A DNA stretch of 64,000 nucleotides, taken from the NCBI RefSeq assembly GCF_900580865.1, contig NZ_UTBZ01000169.1:248001-312000 (forward strand), read 5' to 3'. This DNA is from Pseudomonas viridiflava. GTDB taxonomy: Bacteria > Pseudomonadota > Gammaproteobacteria > Pseudomonadales > Pseudomonadaceae. The translations under genes were made by a program, and so were the position numbers. Below the pieces are notes generated by a model. It was given only the letters and a program-made list of their open reading frames with translations, searched no databases and was not told where the DNA came from. Every line of letters begins with the position of its first letter. The stretch's first letter is position 1. This document shows positions 34,901 through 43,838 of this stretch, piece after piece.

Positions 34901-37900
34901 CTGATGAGCAATGAAAAGCTCACCCTGGTCATCGAGCGCGCGCTGAGCAACGTTAAAGGTGTGATTGCCTCTGCCAGCCTCGACAGTCGCAGCGACAGTC
35001 TGAACAACAACAGCGGCGACATTCGTGTGCGGGGCGATGTTGATTTCAGCGTGACTGGCATGTTCGATAACCACAACGGCGTGGTCATCGCCGACAACGG
35101 CCTGACGATCACCGCCGCCAGTCTGGATAACCGTCAGGAAGGCCTGATCGGCTCAACAAAAGCACTGAACCTCAACGTCGTTCGCGTCGACAATCGCAGC
35201 GGCGAATTGTCGAGCAAAAGCGATGTCAGCCTGATCGGCGCGTGGCTCGATAACAGTGACAGCGGCTACATGCTCGCCGGCGGCAATCTGGCGCTGACCG
35301 TCAACGACGTCATCAACCGCAACAAAGGCCTGCTGTCCGGTGACAGCGGACTGACGCTGACTGGCAAGACACTGGAAAACAGCGGGCGCCTGACCAGCCA
35401 GAAAGACCTCGCGATCAATCTCTCCGGGGATCTGAACAACGCACAGGGCAGCCTCGTCAACGAAGGCGCCTTGGCGATCACCGCGCAAAGTCTCAACAAC
35501 AACACCGGTACTGTCTCCAGCGCCAACGCGCTCACCGTCGACACGCGCGGCGCCGTCAGCAATCAGGGTGGCAAACTGCTGACCGACGGCGATCTCATCC
35601 TCAACAGCCGCGCGCTGGATAACCAGCAAAACGGTGCGATCAGCAGCAAGACCAAACTGAACATCAGCACCGGTGCACTCAACAATAGCCAGGCGAGTAT
35701 TTACGCTGACGACCACGTCGAGATCAGTGCCGCTCAGGTGACCAATACCGGTGGCAGCCTCGGCGCCGGCAACTCGCTTAACGCCAATGTTCAAGGCCTC
35801 GATCAGCAGGGCGGCAAACTGTTCAGCGGCGGCACCGTCAGTGTCGATCTGAACGGCGGCGCGCTGAACAACCAGGGCGGCGTGATCAACGCGCCGGAGC
35901 AGTTACTACTGGAAAACCTCTCCGACGTGAACAACCGTGGCGGCGAGATTTCCAGCGACAAGGCTTTTGAACTGATCGCCACGTCGCTGGACAACAGCGG
36001 CGGGCAACTGCTGAGCAATCACAAACTCACCCTGACCCTCGACAAGGCACTGACCTCGATCAAAGGCACGATTGCCGCTGCGGCGTTGCAGGTTCGCGCC
36101 GCGAGTCTGGATAACAGCGATGGCGGCGTGTTGCTCAGTGACAGCGACATTGAGGTCAACGTCGATGGCCTGCTGAACAACAGCAATAAAGGCAGCATCC
36201 GCGCCGCGCAACAACTGACCCTCAACAGCACCGGCCTGAACAATCAGGGCGGCACGCTGGTGGGCGTCTCCGGCCTGAATATGGACCTGGGCGCCACCGC
36301 GCAGGATCTGAATAATCAGGACGGTGTGATCAGCAGCAAAGGCGGGTTGAGCATTGCCCATCTGCGCGACCTGAATAACCGGAACGGCGTGATCAACAGC
36401 AAAGGCGTGCTGAGCATCGCTACCCTGCGTGACCTGAATAACCAGCAGGGCGAAATCTCCAGCGTCAACAGCTTCAGCCTCACCGGCAACCGTTTCGATA
36501 ACCGTGGCGGCAACCTGATCAGCAACGATCAGTTGAGCCTCACGGCTGCCGAACTGAAAAACCAGGGTGGACTGATTTCGGGCTGGAAGAGTGTCACCCT
36601 TACAGGCGGCACGCTCGACAACAGCCTGGAAGGCGCGATCTCCAGCCTGCTCGGCAACACCAGCATCGACCTCAGTGGCGCGTTGATCAACCACAGTAAT
36701 GGGGGCGTGGGCGGCAAAGGCGAGGTGAGCATCAAGGCTACAAGTCTGGACAACAGCAACGGCATCGTCACGAGCGGCGGCAAGCAGACGTTGACCATCA
36801 GCGGCGGTAACATCAGCAACACCGCGGGTGGTTTGATCGAAAGTGGCGACGCACTGGATATCCGCGCCGCCACGCTGGACAACACCTCCGGCAGAATCAG
36901 CGCCACAAAAGCCCTGAATTTCGCTGGCACGCAACTGAACAACACCAGCGGCAGTCTGGTTGGCGATGACAGCGTCACCCTCGACCTGCTCGGTTCTCTC
37001 AGCAATATCAATGGGACTTTGGGCAGTACCGGCGCATTCTTGATCAAGCGCTCCACCAGCATTGATAACCGCGGCGGGCAATTGATCAGCCAGACCCTGC
37101 TGAGCCTGTTTACCAGCGGCGATTTGAACAACAGCCAACGCGGCACCCTGTCGGCCAAAGATCAACTGTATATCGCCGCTGGCGGCACGCTGCATAATGA
37201 AAACGATGGCTTGATCTCCAGCCGCGATGCCGGTGTGACCCTCAACGCCGCCGCACTGAACAACGGCAAAGGCGCGGTGCAAAGCATGACCGCGCTGACC
37301 GTGATCACGGGCACTGGCGCCATCGACAATCAGGGCGGCAAGATCATCGCCCAGAACGGCGACCTGAACCTCACCGCCGCCAGCCTCGACAGCCGTGGCG
37401 GGGTGCTTTCAAGCCTCAAAGGTCTGCTGCAAACCCGATTGAGCGGCGTGTTGCGCAACGGTCAGGGCGGCAAGATCGAAGGCAGTCGCCTCGACCTGCA
37501 AGCACTCGGCGGTATCTACAGCGACAGCGGGCGCATCGCGGCCAACACCGGCAACATCCTGCTCAACGCCGGCGGCAACACTCTCGACAATAACGGCGGC
37601 GGGATCTATGCCAAAGGCGTGGTAAAAACCATCGCCGGCCTGATGAGCAACAACAGCGGTCAGATCAGCGGCAGCAGCATCGAGCTGGGTGTCGACGGCA
37701 ACCTGAGCAACCGCAGTGGCTTGATCGAAAGCGCCAGCACACTGGCGATTCGCGCGGCCAACCTCGACAACCAGGGCGGCAAACTGCGCGCGCTCGGCAC
37801 CAGCGGTAAAACCGATTTCCAGATCGGCAGCCAGTTCGATAACCGTAATGGTCTGGTGGAAACCGCCAACACTGATTTCACCCTTGCAGCCCCGAGCTTC

Positions 37901-40900
37901 CTCAATGCCGGCGGTTCGGTGACGCATGTCGGCCTTGGTGAATTCGGTATCTCCACCGCCAACGTGATGAACGCCGGCGGCTCGCTGGTGACCCGTGGCG
38001 GACTGACACTGAACGCCGACAGCTGGATCAACAGCAGCGTGATTCAGGCCGGGCGGTTGACGGTCAATGTCGGCAATTTTGTGCAGACCGCGAGCGGGCA
38101 GTTGCTTGCTTCGAATCAACTGGTGGGGCGTGGTGGTAACTGGAGCAACGAAGGCTTGATTGCCAGCGATGGCAGCGTCGATATTCAGCTGAGCGGCAAT
38201 TACGGCGGCAACGGGCGCACGAGCAGTCTCGGCGATCTGCAACTCGACGCCTCCACCCTCAATCTGACCAGCGCTACGAGTATCGCGGCCGGAGGAAATA
38301 CGACCGTAGGCGCACGCGGTGGCCTGGCGATCGTCAACAACTATGGCCGCCTCACCGCCGCCAATAATCTGATCCTCAATGCCGGCACCATTAACAACTA
38401 CGGCACGCTGGCAGGCGCGTCGGGTATGAAGCTGACGGCCTCATCACTGCTCAACGATCAGGGCGGGTTCCTGTTCAGCGGTGGGGACATGAAGCTTCGC
38501 GCGGGCAGCCTCAGCAACAAGAAATCCGACGTTTACAGCCTCGGCGCAATCGATATTGCGCGGGACGATGCCGGTAATCGCGCGGCGACGGTGGAGAACC
38601 TTTCCGGGACGATGGAGAGCACCGGCGACTTCTCGATCAAGGCGGACTCGATTGTTAACCGTAGAGACCAGTTCAAAACGGTTTCCGAGATGTACTCGTC
38701 CGATATTGGGGTGCGTTGCTATTCGTGTGATCAGATCCCGCTTAACTGGACAGATCTGCAAGGAGGCAAACTACCGTCTCACCTGGTCTGGGAGCAAAAG
38801 TTCAAGGTAAGCATTTCGGAGGGGGAGAGTTCCAAAGCCGCGTCTATCACTGCCGGAAAAAACTTTGATGCTGTGGGTGGATCGTTCCTGAATTCGAACT
38901 CGTCCATCGCCGTTTCTGGAAACATCAACGTCAACGTGGCCAACTTCGAGAACTCGGGTACTGCCACTGGCGATTACGTTTCCCGCAAATACGTCAATGG
39001 CGGGCTCTCCGTTGCCCAGTGGAACGAAGTCGTTGCGTACAACATGTACAACGACGCGGACTACAACAAGGATCTGCACTTCTGGAATGCCAACGAAGAC
39101 GACTCACGGGTAGTTTCCAAGGTCGTCAGATATGGTGCCAAGGGTGAGGCTGACAACTGGTTCCAGACGTTCGGCTCGACCATCATTTCTTTGAATAAAC
39201 AGAGTCAGGCCGTCAAGTTCGGAGATTCTCTCTATTCCTCGGGAGTCAGAACGGAAGCTCCAGACTTCATAAAGAATGCCGTGTTCAATGAAAAGATTGT
39301 CACCTCCGACCCTTCAGGATTCGCCTCGGCGATCATCCAGGCCGCCGGCAATGTCACCATCAACGCCAGCAATAAAATCAGCAACGGTGTTGAAAAGGCC
39401 TACAGCTCAGGCGCCGCCGGCACCTCCCGCAACGCCAATACCGGCGCTGGCGGCACCGGTAAAACCACCGTCATCAGCCTCAACAGCCAACTGCCCCCGG
39501 ACTTGGCCCAACAGCAAGTCAACCCGCTGACATTGCCCGGCTTCAGTCTGCCGGTCGGTGATAACGGCCTGTTCCGCCTGAGCGGCAAGGGTGGCAGCGA
39601 ACAATCCTCGGTGCCCGCGCCGTCCTGGACCATCGGTACGCTGTCCGGCGAGTCGACCCATCATACGGTCGGCATGCCCGCTCGGCCGTCCACCCAGTTC
39701 CAGTTCGACAACAACGACCCGGTGTCGATAAAAAAACGCGATCTGGCGCTGAGCGATGCCGCGTCGTTGAATCTTAACGACAGAACGGCTCAGTTCAACG
39801 TGGGTGCAACCGCCGCTGACGGGCCAGTCGGCGTGCTGGTGCCTGCTCGGGGCAACCCCGCCTTTGATGTACCGCGCGTACAAGGCTTGCCCGACACCAG
39901 CGTGCGCTCCAATCCGCACAAATACCTGATCGAAACCAACCCGGTACTCACCGACCTGAAGAAATTCGAGAGCTCGGATTATCTGTTGCAAAAGCTCGGC
40001 TATGACCCGGACATCAGCGCCAAGCGTTTGGGTGACGGTTTCTTCGAACAGCGGATGATCCAGCAAGCGGTCGTCGAGCGTACGGGACAGCGTTTCATCG
40101 ACGGTCAGACCTCTGACGAAGGCATGTTCAAGTACCTGATGAACAACGCCATCGCCAGCAAGGATCAGCTCAACCTGTCAGTGGGCGTCACCCTGACTGC
40201 GCAACAAGTGGCGGCGCTGACCCACGACATCGTCTGGCTCGAAGAGCACGAAGTGAACGGTGAAAAGGTGCTCGTGCCTGTCTTGTATCTAGCCCATGCC
40301 GATAACCGCCTGGCGCCGAACGGTGCGCTGATCCAGGGCAATGATGTTGACCTGATCGCGGGCCAGAACCTGACCAACGCAGGAACGTTGCGCGCTACCA
40401 ACAATCTGGCGGCCAGTGCCGGGCAAGACCTGACCAACAGTGGCTTGATTGAGGCGGGGAATCGGCTGGGGCTGTTAGCCACCCATGACATCATCAATAA
40501 ATCAGGCGGTGTCATTTCCGGACGCGATGTCACCATGGTGACGCTGACCGGAGACGTCATCAACGAGCGCACGGTCAACAGTATGGTCTTCAACAACAAG
40601 GGCCAAATCCAGCAGCGTGACTACGTTGATAGCGCTGCACGTATCGAAGCAGCCAATGATCTGACCATCTTCTCGGGCCGGGACGTGCTTGGCATCGGTG
40701 GGGCCATGTCCAGCGGGGGAGACACGCGGATCGAGGCCAGTCGAGATATCGCCATCGCTTCGGCGCAACAGCTGAGCGTTGACAGTGGCGGCAAGGAACA
40801 ACGCAGCTCCATCACGCAGTACGGATCCAGCATCAATGCCGGACGCGATATCCTGATGAGCGCGGGCCGTGACTTTGCCGCCGTGGGCAGTGACATGACC

Positions 40901-43261
40901 GCCAAGCGAAATTTCACCCTCGTCGCAGAGGGTGATGTGACGATTGCTTCAGCCGCTGATGAACGTCACTCCTACTCAAAAACCAAAAAACTCACGACTC
41001 AGGAAGACCACGTTAAACAGATTGCCAGCACGATCACTGCCGGTGGTGATGTCGCGATCCGGGCAGGTAATGATTTGGCGCTGATCTCCAGTCGTATCAC
41101 CGCTGGCGATGAAGCCTATCTGGTAGCGAAGAACGATATTCAAGTGCTTGCCGCACAAGACACGGACTACTCTTTGTACGACAAAAAAGAAAAAGGCAGT
41201 TTTGGCAAAAAGAAATTGAAGCATGACGAAGTCACGCAGGTCACGAACGTTGGCAGTGAGATTACGACCGGTGGAAACCTGGCTGTAGTGAGTGGCGGCG
41301 ATCAACGATTCCAGGTCGCGAAACTCAACAGCGGTGGCGACATCCTGTTGGACAGTGGTGGGCAGATTGTCTTTGAAGGCGTGAAGGATCTGCACGATGA
41401 GAGCCATACGAAAACCAACAATAATGCGTTCTGGAACTCTTCCAAAGGTAAGGGCAATACCGACGAAACGTTCCGTCAGACGCAGATGTTTGCCAAGGGC
41501 GACATCGTCATCAAAGCGGTCGATGGCCTGAAAATCGATGTTAAGCAGGTCAATCAGCAAACGGTCAGCGAGTCCATTGATGCCATGGTCAAGGCCGATC
41601 CGCAGATGGCCTGGCTTAAACAGGCAGAAGAACGTGGCGATGTGGACTGGCGGCAGGTCAAGGAGATTCATGAGTCTTTCAAATACCAGAACTCCGGTTT
41701 GGGGCCAGCTTCACAACTGATCATTGCCATCGCCATGGCGGCCATCCTCGGGCCGATGATGGCCGGCATGAACGCAATGTTGCAGGGAGTCGCCATTACC
41801 GCCGCAACCAAAGCGACGGTCAGCACTATCGACAACCGCGGTAACCTTGGAAAAGTGCTCAATGACGTTACGTCCGAAGATGCCTTGAAAAGCTACGTCG
41901 TGGCGGCGGCAACTGCAGGCGTTACTCAGGGAATGAAGTTTGATGTGGGCAATATCACTCTGACGCCGGAGGGGCTCAAGGCCGTGGCGACCAAAGTGAC
42001 TGCCGATGCGTTGATCAAAACCGTCGTCTACGGAGGCAGTTTCAAGGACAACCTGGTCAGCTCTGCGGCCGGAACGCTGGCCAGCATCGGCGCAGCCATG
42101 GGCGCTGGGGAAATTGGCGACCTGAAACTGCCCGAGGGCAGTCTGGAGAAAATTCTCCTGCACGCCGGACTCGGCGGTCTGGTGTCCAAAGCCATGGGCG
42201 GAGATTTCGGCACCGGAGCGCTTGCCGGTGGTGCCAACGAGTTTCTGGTCGGTTTGCTGGGCGATAAGCTCTTGCCGGAAAACTATGTTCCGGGAACCCC
42301 TGAATACATTCAGGCGCAGGCCAATCTGCTGGCCGTCTCACAAATAGTGGGGGTGTTGGGCGCTGCCGCTTCTGGTAGCGATGTGGGTATCGCCGCTTCG
42401 GTGGCCGCCAATGGAACGCTTTACAACTATCTGTCTCACCAAGCCTTCGAGGAAGTCGAAAACTGCCTCAATGGCAAAACCTGCACGACGAAGGAACAGA
42501 AAGACGCTGCCATCGCCAAGGCCGAAAAGCTGAGCGAATTTCTCGATTCGGAAATGCGCAGCATGTGTGACAAGGCCCCTCAAAGTGATGGCTGCCGCAC
42601 GGCGGTCAACTCGGCACTCAAATACATTGCCATGCAGGATGCGTGGAATGTCATGCACAAAGACGTGGCACGTACATCGCAAACGACCTTTGACTATCTC
42701 TACAACACCCAAGGTGCTTCTGATCGTCTGGTGACCTATCTGAACACGATCGATAACCGAGCCAACTTTTTCGGTGCGAGCAATGTGTATGAGCAACAAC
42801 TCGGAATAGGCGCGTCATGGTTTGGAGGAGCTGAGACCGTTTCCCGAGCGCTGTTGACCGGTCTGGGCGCAGATGGCAATGCATCGTTCCTCAGCTTTGG
42901 TCTGGGCTGGTTCCTGGCGCCCGTTTATGACTGGCGTAAAGCGGCTGGCGATGCGTTGATTACAGGCGGGTTTGATAACTTCAAAGACCTTTACAATAAA
43001 AACGCTACGGATCCGGCAGGCTGGGATATCAAACAATTGAAGAACGAGCAGTCGTTGTTGCAGACCATTCATGAGAAGTTTCTGGGTGATCACACGTTCT
43101 TTCAAACGGTTGGCAAGTACGCAACAGATACATCACTCAACCCGTTTATTGGCGACAAACAGGGCGTCGATGGTGGCGTGATTATTTTGAATTACGACTC
43201 AAGGGTCGAATATGGCTGTAAATTGCTGGGTCTTTCGAAAAGCCAGGGTTGCGCACCATGA
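31910..43261 (+). CDS. cdiA: Giant two-partner-secretion exoprotein, CdiA/filamentous hemagglutinin type, with C-terminal toxin-like region
   Basis: A 3783-residue exoprotein. Residues 1-48 form an extended signal (MDVRQYAFLARQ...MWAQA). The TPS domain (49-300) has DNPNLKNSG and NPYGITCNGCGF, which bind a TpsB partner. An FHA-1 array of about 20-residue repeats (LDNxGGxLxS) runs from about 330 to 2240. At 2250-2480 a non-repeat, Y/W-rich segment with RCYSCDQ fits a receptor-binding domain. A YP-like region holds YLIETNPVLTDLKKF near 2675. FHA-2 repeats begin at GALIQGNDVDLIAGQ (2804). A DUF637-like region lies near 3300-3400, and the pretoxin boundary is at TLYNYLSHQAFEEVENC (about 3504) in place of VENN. 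The last 280 residues are the candidate toxin. AAGAGA precedes ATG 31910. No tpsB gene is adjacent. Confidence 0.9.
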   Translation: MDVRQYAFLARQPAAAVKTRESFLGMPKRGLAFLLANVMFWQPMWAQADGIVVANPNTSLDRAGNGVPIINIATPNASGLSHNQFHDYNVGAQGLILNNGSTQNNLTQLGGHIIDNPNLKNSGSAQAILNEVISGNPSQLRGYTEVAGQSARVIVANPYGITCNGCGFINSPRVTLTTGKPVLDNGRLDRFQVDQGSVAIEGTGLNATNVDRFEIITRSAKINAQLQAQNLTIVAGRNDVNAQTLNATARADDGSAKPQLAIDSSALGGMYAGAIKLVGTEAGVGVKLDGKLIASGGDIQLDANGQLSLVDTSATGAVNVKAASLDARGPVYAGTALNVQTQGNLTNRQTLAARDSINLSAGGQLTNAGTIEAGVNADGSRNANGDLSITAQHLDNTGKTLTASRNLTVNTAQTLNNQGGTLSGQTAAITAGTLDNRNAGKVQSNTTLNLNAAQVLNSQGVINSNAGLTANIGQLINSSGELSSQTDVILNVTSLDNVAGLMSAGRLLDISALGAINNRTGKIGAKQTLLVKAQQLDNSQQGQLTSEGTLTTRISEQLNNQNKGLIQANGAMDVQATRLDNRAGKISSLNTLTVSSANTDNRGGTIRADQAAKLLIDNLDNRDKGRLESKTALSFDGNTLNNSNGGLLTSNGVLSLKVKAVTNDGGRVSAKGDIDANIDSLNQEHGELVAEGNLLLTGKTLNSHQDSLVGSLRTLTVNVEQIDNRASTLSSQLDLHINGSRLDNSDGGKVLSDTTLALKVAQIINATNGLIFSKGASTLSGIGLSNVGGRIVSQTTLGLTFDETMDNQQGLISSEGQMTLSAGSLDNRLGKLSSLEAMALTASGSVLSQGGLIVSQKGLTFKSGSLDNSDNGIISVKADSTLTTGELKNRQGGSIATDGSLLLTAAHLDNSGGSLGSQQKLEVSVTSLEQDGGELFSNGDLTLDMNNGLLDNQRGNIHTPGQLLLKNLKDVNNSAGEISAAKAWSVNAQSLNNDGGKLMSNEKLTLVIERALSNVKGVIASASLDSRSDSLNNNSGDIRVRGDVDFSVTGMFDNHNGVVIADNGLTITAASLDNRQEGLIGSTKALNLNVVRVDNRSGELSSKSDVSLIGAWLDNSDSGYMLAGGNLALTVNDVINRNKGLLSGDSGLTLTGKTLENSGRLTSQKDLAINLSGDLNNAQGSLVNEGALAITAQSLNNNTGTVSSANALTVDTRGAVSNQGGKLLTDGDLILNSRALDNQQNGAISSKTKLNISTGALNNSQASIYADDHVEISAAQVTNTGGSLGAGNSLNANVQGLDQQGGKLFSGGTVSVDLNGGALNNQGGVINAPEQLLLENLSDVNNRGGEISSDKAFELIATSLDNSGGQLLSNHKLTLTLDKALTSIKGTIAAAALQVRAASLDNSDGGVLLSDSDIEVNVDGLLNNSNKGSIRAAQQLTLNSTGLNNQGGTLVGVSGLNMDLGATAQDLNNQDGVISSKGGLSIAHLRDLNNRNGVINSKGVLSIATLRDLNNQQGEISSVNSFSLTGNRFDNRGGNLISNDQLSLTAAELKNQGGLISGWKSVTLTGGTLDNSLEGAISSLLGNTSIDLSGALINHSNGGVGGKGEVSIKATSLDNSNGIVTSGGKQTLTISGGNISNTAGGLIESGDALDIRAATLDNTSGRISATKALNFAGTQLNNTSGSLVGDDSVTLDLLGSLSNINGTLGSTGAFLIKRSTSIDNRGGQLISQTLLSLFTSGDLNNSQRGTLSAKDQLYIAAGGTLHNENDGLISSRDAGVTLNAAALNNGKGAVQSMTALTVITGTGAIDNQGGKIIAQNGDLNLTAASLDSRGGVLSSLKGLLQTRLSGVLRNGQGGKIEGSRLDLQALGGIYSDSGRIAANTGNILLNAGGNTLDNNGGGIYAKGVVKTIAGLMSNNSGQISGSSIELGVDGNLSNRSGLIESASTLAIRAANLDNQGGKLRALGTSGKTDFQIGSQFDNRNGLVETANTDFTLAAPSFLNAGGSVTHVGLGEFGISTANVMNAGGSLVTRGGLTLNADSWINSSVIQAGRLTVNVGNFVQTASGQLLASNQLVGRGGNWSNEGLIASDGSVDIQLSGNYGGNGRTSSLGDLQLDASTLNLTSATSIAAGGNTTVGARGGLAIVNNYGRLTAANNLILNAGTINNYGTLAGASGMKLTASSLLNDQGGFLFSGGDMKLRAGSLSNKKSDVYSLGAIDIARDDAGNRAATVENLSGTMESTGDFSIKADSIVNRRDQFKTVSEMYSSDIGVRCYSCDQIPLNWTDLQGGKLPSHLVWEQKFKVSISEGESSKAASITAGKNFDAVGGSFLNSNSSIAVSGNINVNVANFENSGTATGDYVSRKYVNGGLSVAQWNEVVAYNMYNDADYNKDLHFWNANEDDSRVVSKVVRYGAKGEADNWFQTFGSTIISLNKQSQAVKFGDSLYSSGVRTEAPDFIKNAVFNEKIVTSDPSGFASAIIQAAGNVTINASNKISNGVEKAYSSGAAGTSRNANTGAGGTGKTTVISLNSQLPPDLAQQQVNPLTLPGFSLPVGDNGLFRLSGKGGSEQSSVPAPSWTIGTLSGESTHHTVGMPARPSTQFQFDNNDPVSIKKRDLALSDAASLNLNDRTAQFNVGATAADGPVGVLVPARGNPAFDVPRVQGLPDTSVRSNPHKYLIETNPVLTDLKKFESSDYLLQKLGYDPDISAKRLGDGFFEQRMIQQAVVERTGQRFIDGQTSDEGMFKYLMNNAIASKDQLNLSVGVTLTAQQVAALTHDIVWLEEHEVNGEKVLVPVLYLAHADNRLAPNGALIQGNDVDLIAGQNLTNAGTLRATNNLAASAGQDLTNSGLIEAGNRLGLLATHDIINKSGGVISGRDVTMVTLTGDVINERTVNSMVFNNKGQIQQRDYVDSAARIEAANDLTIFSGRDVLGIGGAMSSGGDTRIEASRDIAIASAQQLSVDSGGKEQRSSITQYGSSINAGRDILMSAGRDFAAVGSDMTAKRNFTLVAEGDVTIASAADERHSYSKTKKLTTQEDHVKQIASTITAGGDVAIRAGNDLALISSRITAGDEAYLVAKNDIQVLAAQDTDYSLYDKKEKGSFGKKKLKHDEVTQVTNVGSEITTGGNLAVVSGGDQRFQVAKLNSGGDILLDSGGQIVFEGVKDLHDESHTKTNNNAFWNSSKGKGNTDETFRQTQMFAKGDIVIKAVDGLKIDVKQVNQQTVSESIDAMVKADPQMAWLKQAEERGDVDWRQVKEIHESFKYQNSGLGPASQLIIAIAMAAILGPMMAGMNAMLQGVAITAATKATVSTIDNRGNLGKVLNDVTSEDALKSYVVAAATAGVTQGMKFDVGNITLTPEGLKAVATKVTADALIKTVVYGGSFKDNLVSSAAGTLASIGAAMGAGEIGDLKLPEGSLEKILLHAGLGGLVSKAMGGDFGTGALAGGANEFLVGLLGDKLLPENYVPGTPEYIQAQANLLAVSQIVGVLGAAASGSDVGIAASVAANGTLYNYLSHQAFEEVENCLNGKTCTTKEQKDAAIAKAEKLSEFLDSEMRSMCDKAPQSDGCRTAVNSALKYIAMQDAWNVMHKDVARTSQTTFDYLYNTQGASDRLVTYLNTIDNRANFFGASNVYEQQLGIGASWFGGAETVSRALLTGLGADGNASFLSFGLGWFLAPVYDWRKAAGDALITGGFDNFKDLYNKNATDPAGWDIKQLKNEQSLLQTIHEKFLGDHTFFQTVGKYATDTSLNPFIGDKQGVDGGVIILNYDSRVEYGCKLLGLSKSQGCAP
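34500..36280 (+). repeat. Higher-order repeat inside the FHA-1 array, period 1107 bp
   Basis: The block around 34640-35150 (SLGSQQKL, GELFSNGDL, LLLKNLKDVNN) recurs at 35750-36260 (SLGAGNSL, GKLFSGGTV, LLLENLSDVNN). Matching bases 34794 and 35901 are 1107 bp (369 codons) apart. This points to a past in-frame duplication of a multi-repeat block. Confidence 0.7.
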
Positions 43262-43764
43262 GTAAGACGGGGTATCCACGCCGCAGGGTTTTTCTGGCGT
43301 TTCTTTTATGCCCGTTCGTTTTGGGATTCATTGGGGGGATCATCAAGACCATCACTCTGCTTGCTCACTTGGTCAATACCCCGAAACTCTTGGGCGAGGT
43401 CAGGGGAGGCGAACTGGTTCTGATGCCGCTATTAGCGCCATTTCTTGCGCAACTGATTTTCCTCCTGCCCTTTTTAATATTGGCAGCGGCAATTTCATTG
43501 CTGAAGGTCAGGAGGACGACGGCGAACTGTTCGCTGGTGGCACTGGCGGGTGCCAGTGTCGCCACCGGGTGGGTGTTTTGTTTTGTCTTGCTCGTTGTGT
43601 TCGACGAAGACATTAAGGGCGGCGGGATTTCGGATTATCTGATGGAGTTGTCGGGCGTGTTTTTCGCATCACTGGCGACGTGTTGGTTCGCCGCCAGATT
43701 GTTCCTTCCTCAGGGAAACATTGATACTTACCGCTCGGGCGACAAAACAATTCAGAGTCCCTGA
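43258..43764 (+). CDS. Multi-spanning membrane protein, candidate immunity protein for the CdiA-type toxin
   Basis: A 168-residue protein with four clear hydrophobic segments: VFLAFLLCPFVLGFIGGII, LMPLLAPFLAQLIFLLPFLIL, LVALAGASVATGWVFCFVLLV and LSGVFFASLATCWFAARLFL. The start ATG 43258 overlaps the exoprotein stop (ATGA). Immunity genes of contact-dependent inhibition systems take this position. Being an inner-membrane protein, it would suit a toxin that acts on or through the inner membrane. No similarity to a named immunity family was recognised, so the role rests on position and topology. Base composition is visibly more A+T-rich than in the repeat region of the exoprotein gene. Confidence 0.7.
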   Translation: MSKTGYPRRRVFLAFLLCPFVLGFIGGIIKTITLLAHLVNTPKLLGEVRGGELVLMPLLAPFLAQLIFLLPFLILAAAISLLKVRRTTANCSLVALAGASVATGWVFCFVLLVVFDEDIKGGGISDYLMELSGVFFASLATCWFAARLFLPQGNIDTYRSGDKTIQSP

Positions 43765-43838
43765 ACAGGCGCCCGGAAGGATTCGAAAGAGGGCACTTGT
43801 GAGCGCGCCCACTCTCACTATTTCCATCTACTCGCTAC

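Noticed and set aside
31904..37282. Long minus-strand frames (857 and 458 codons) across the exoprotein gene
   Set aside because: The repeats in the exoprotein keep the opposite frame open. The products are repetitive V/A/Q-rich strings without start signals.
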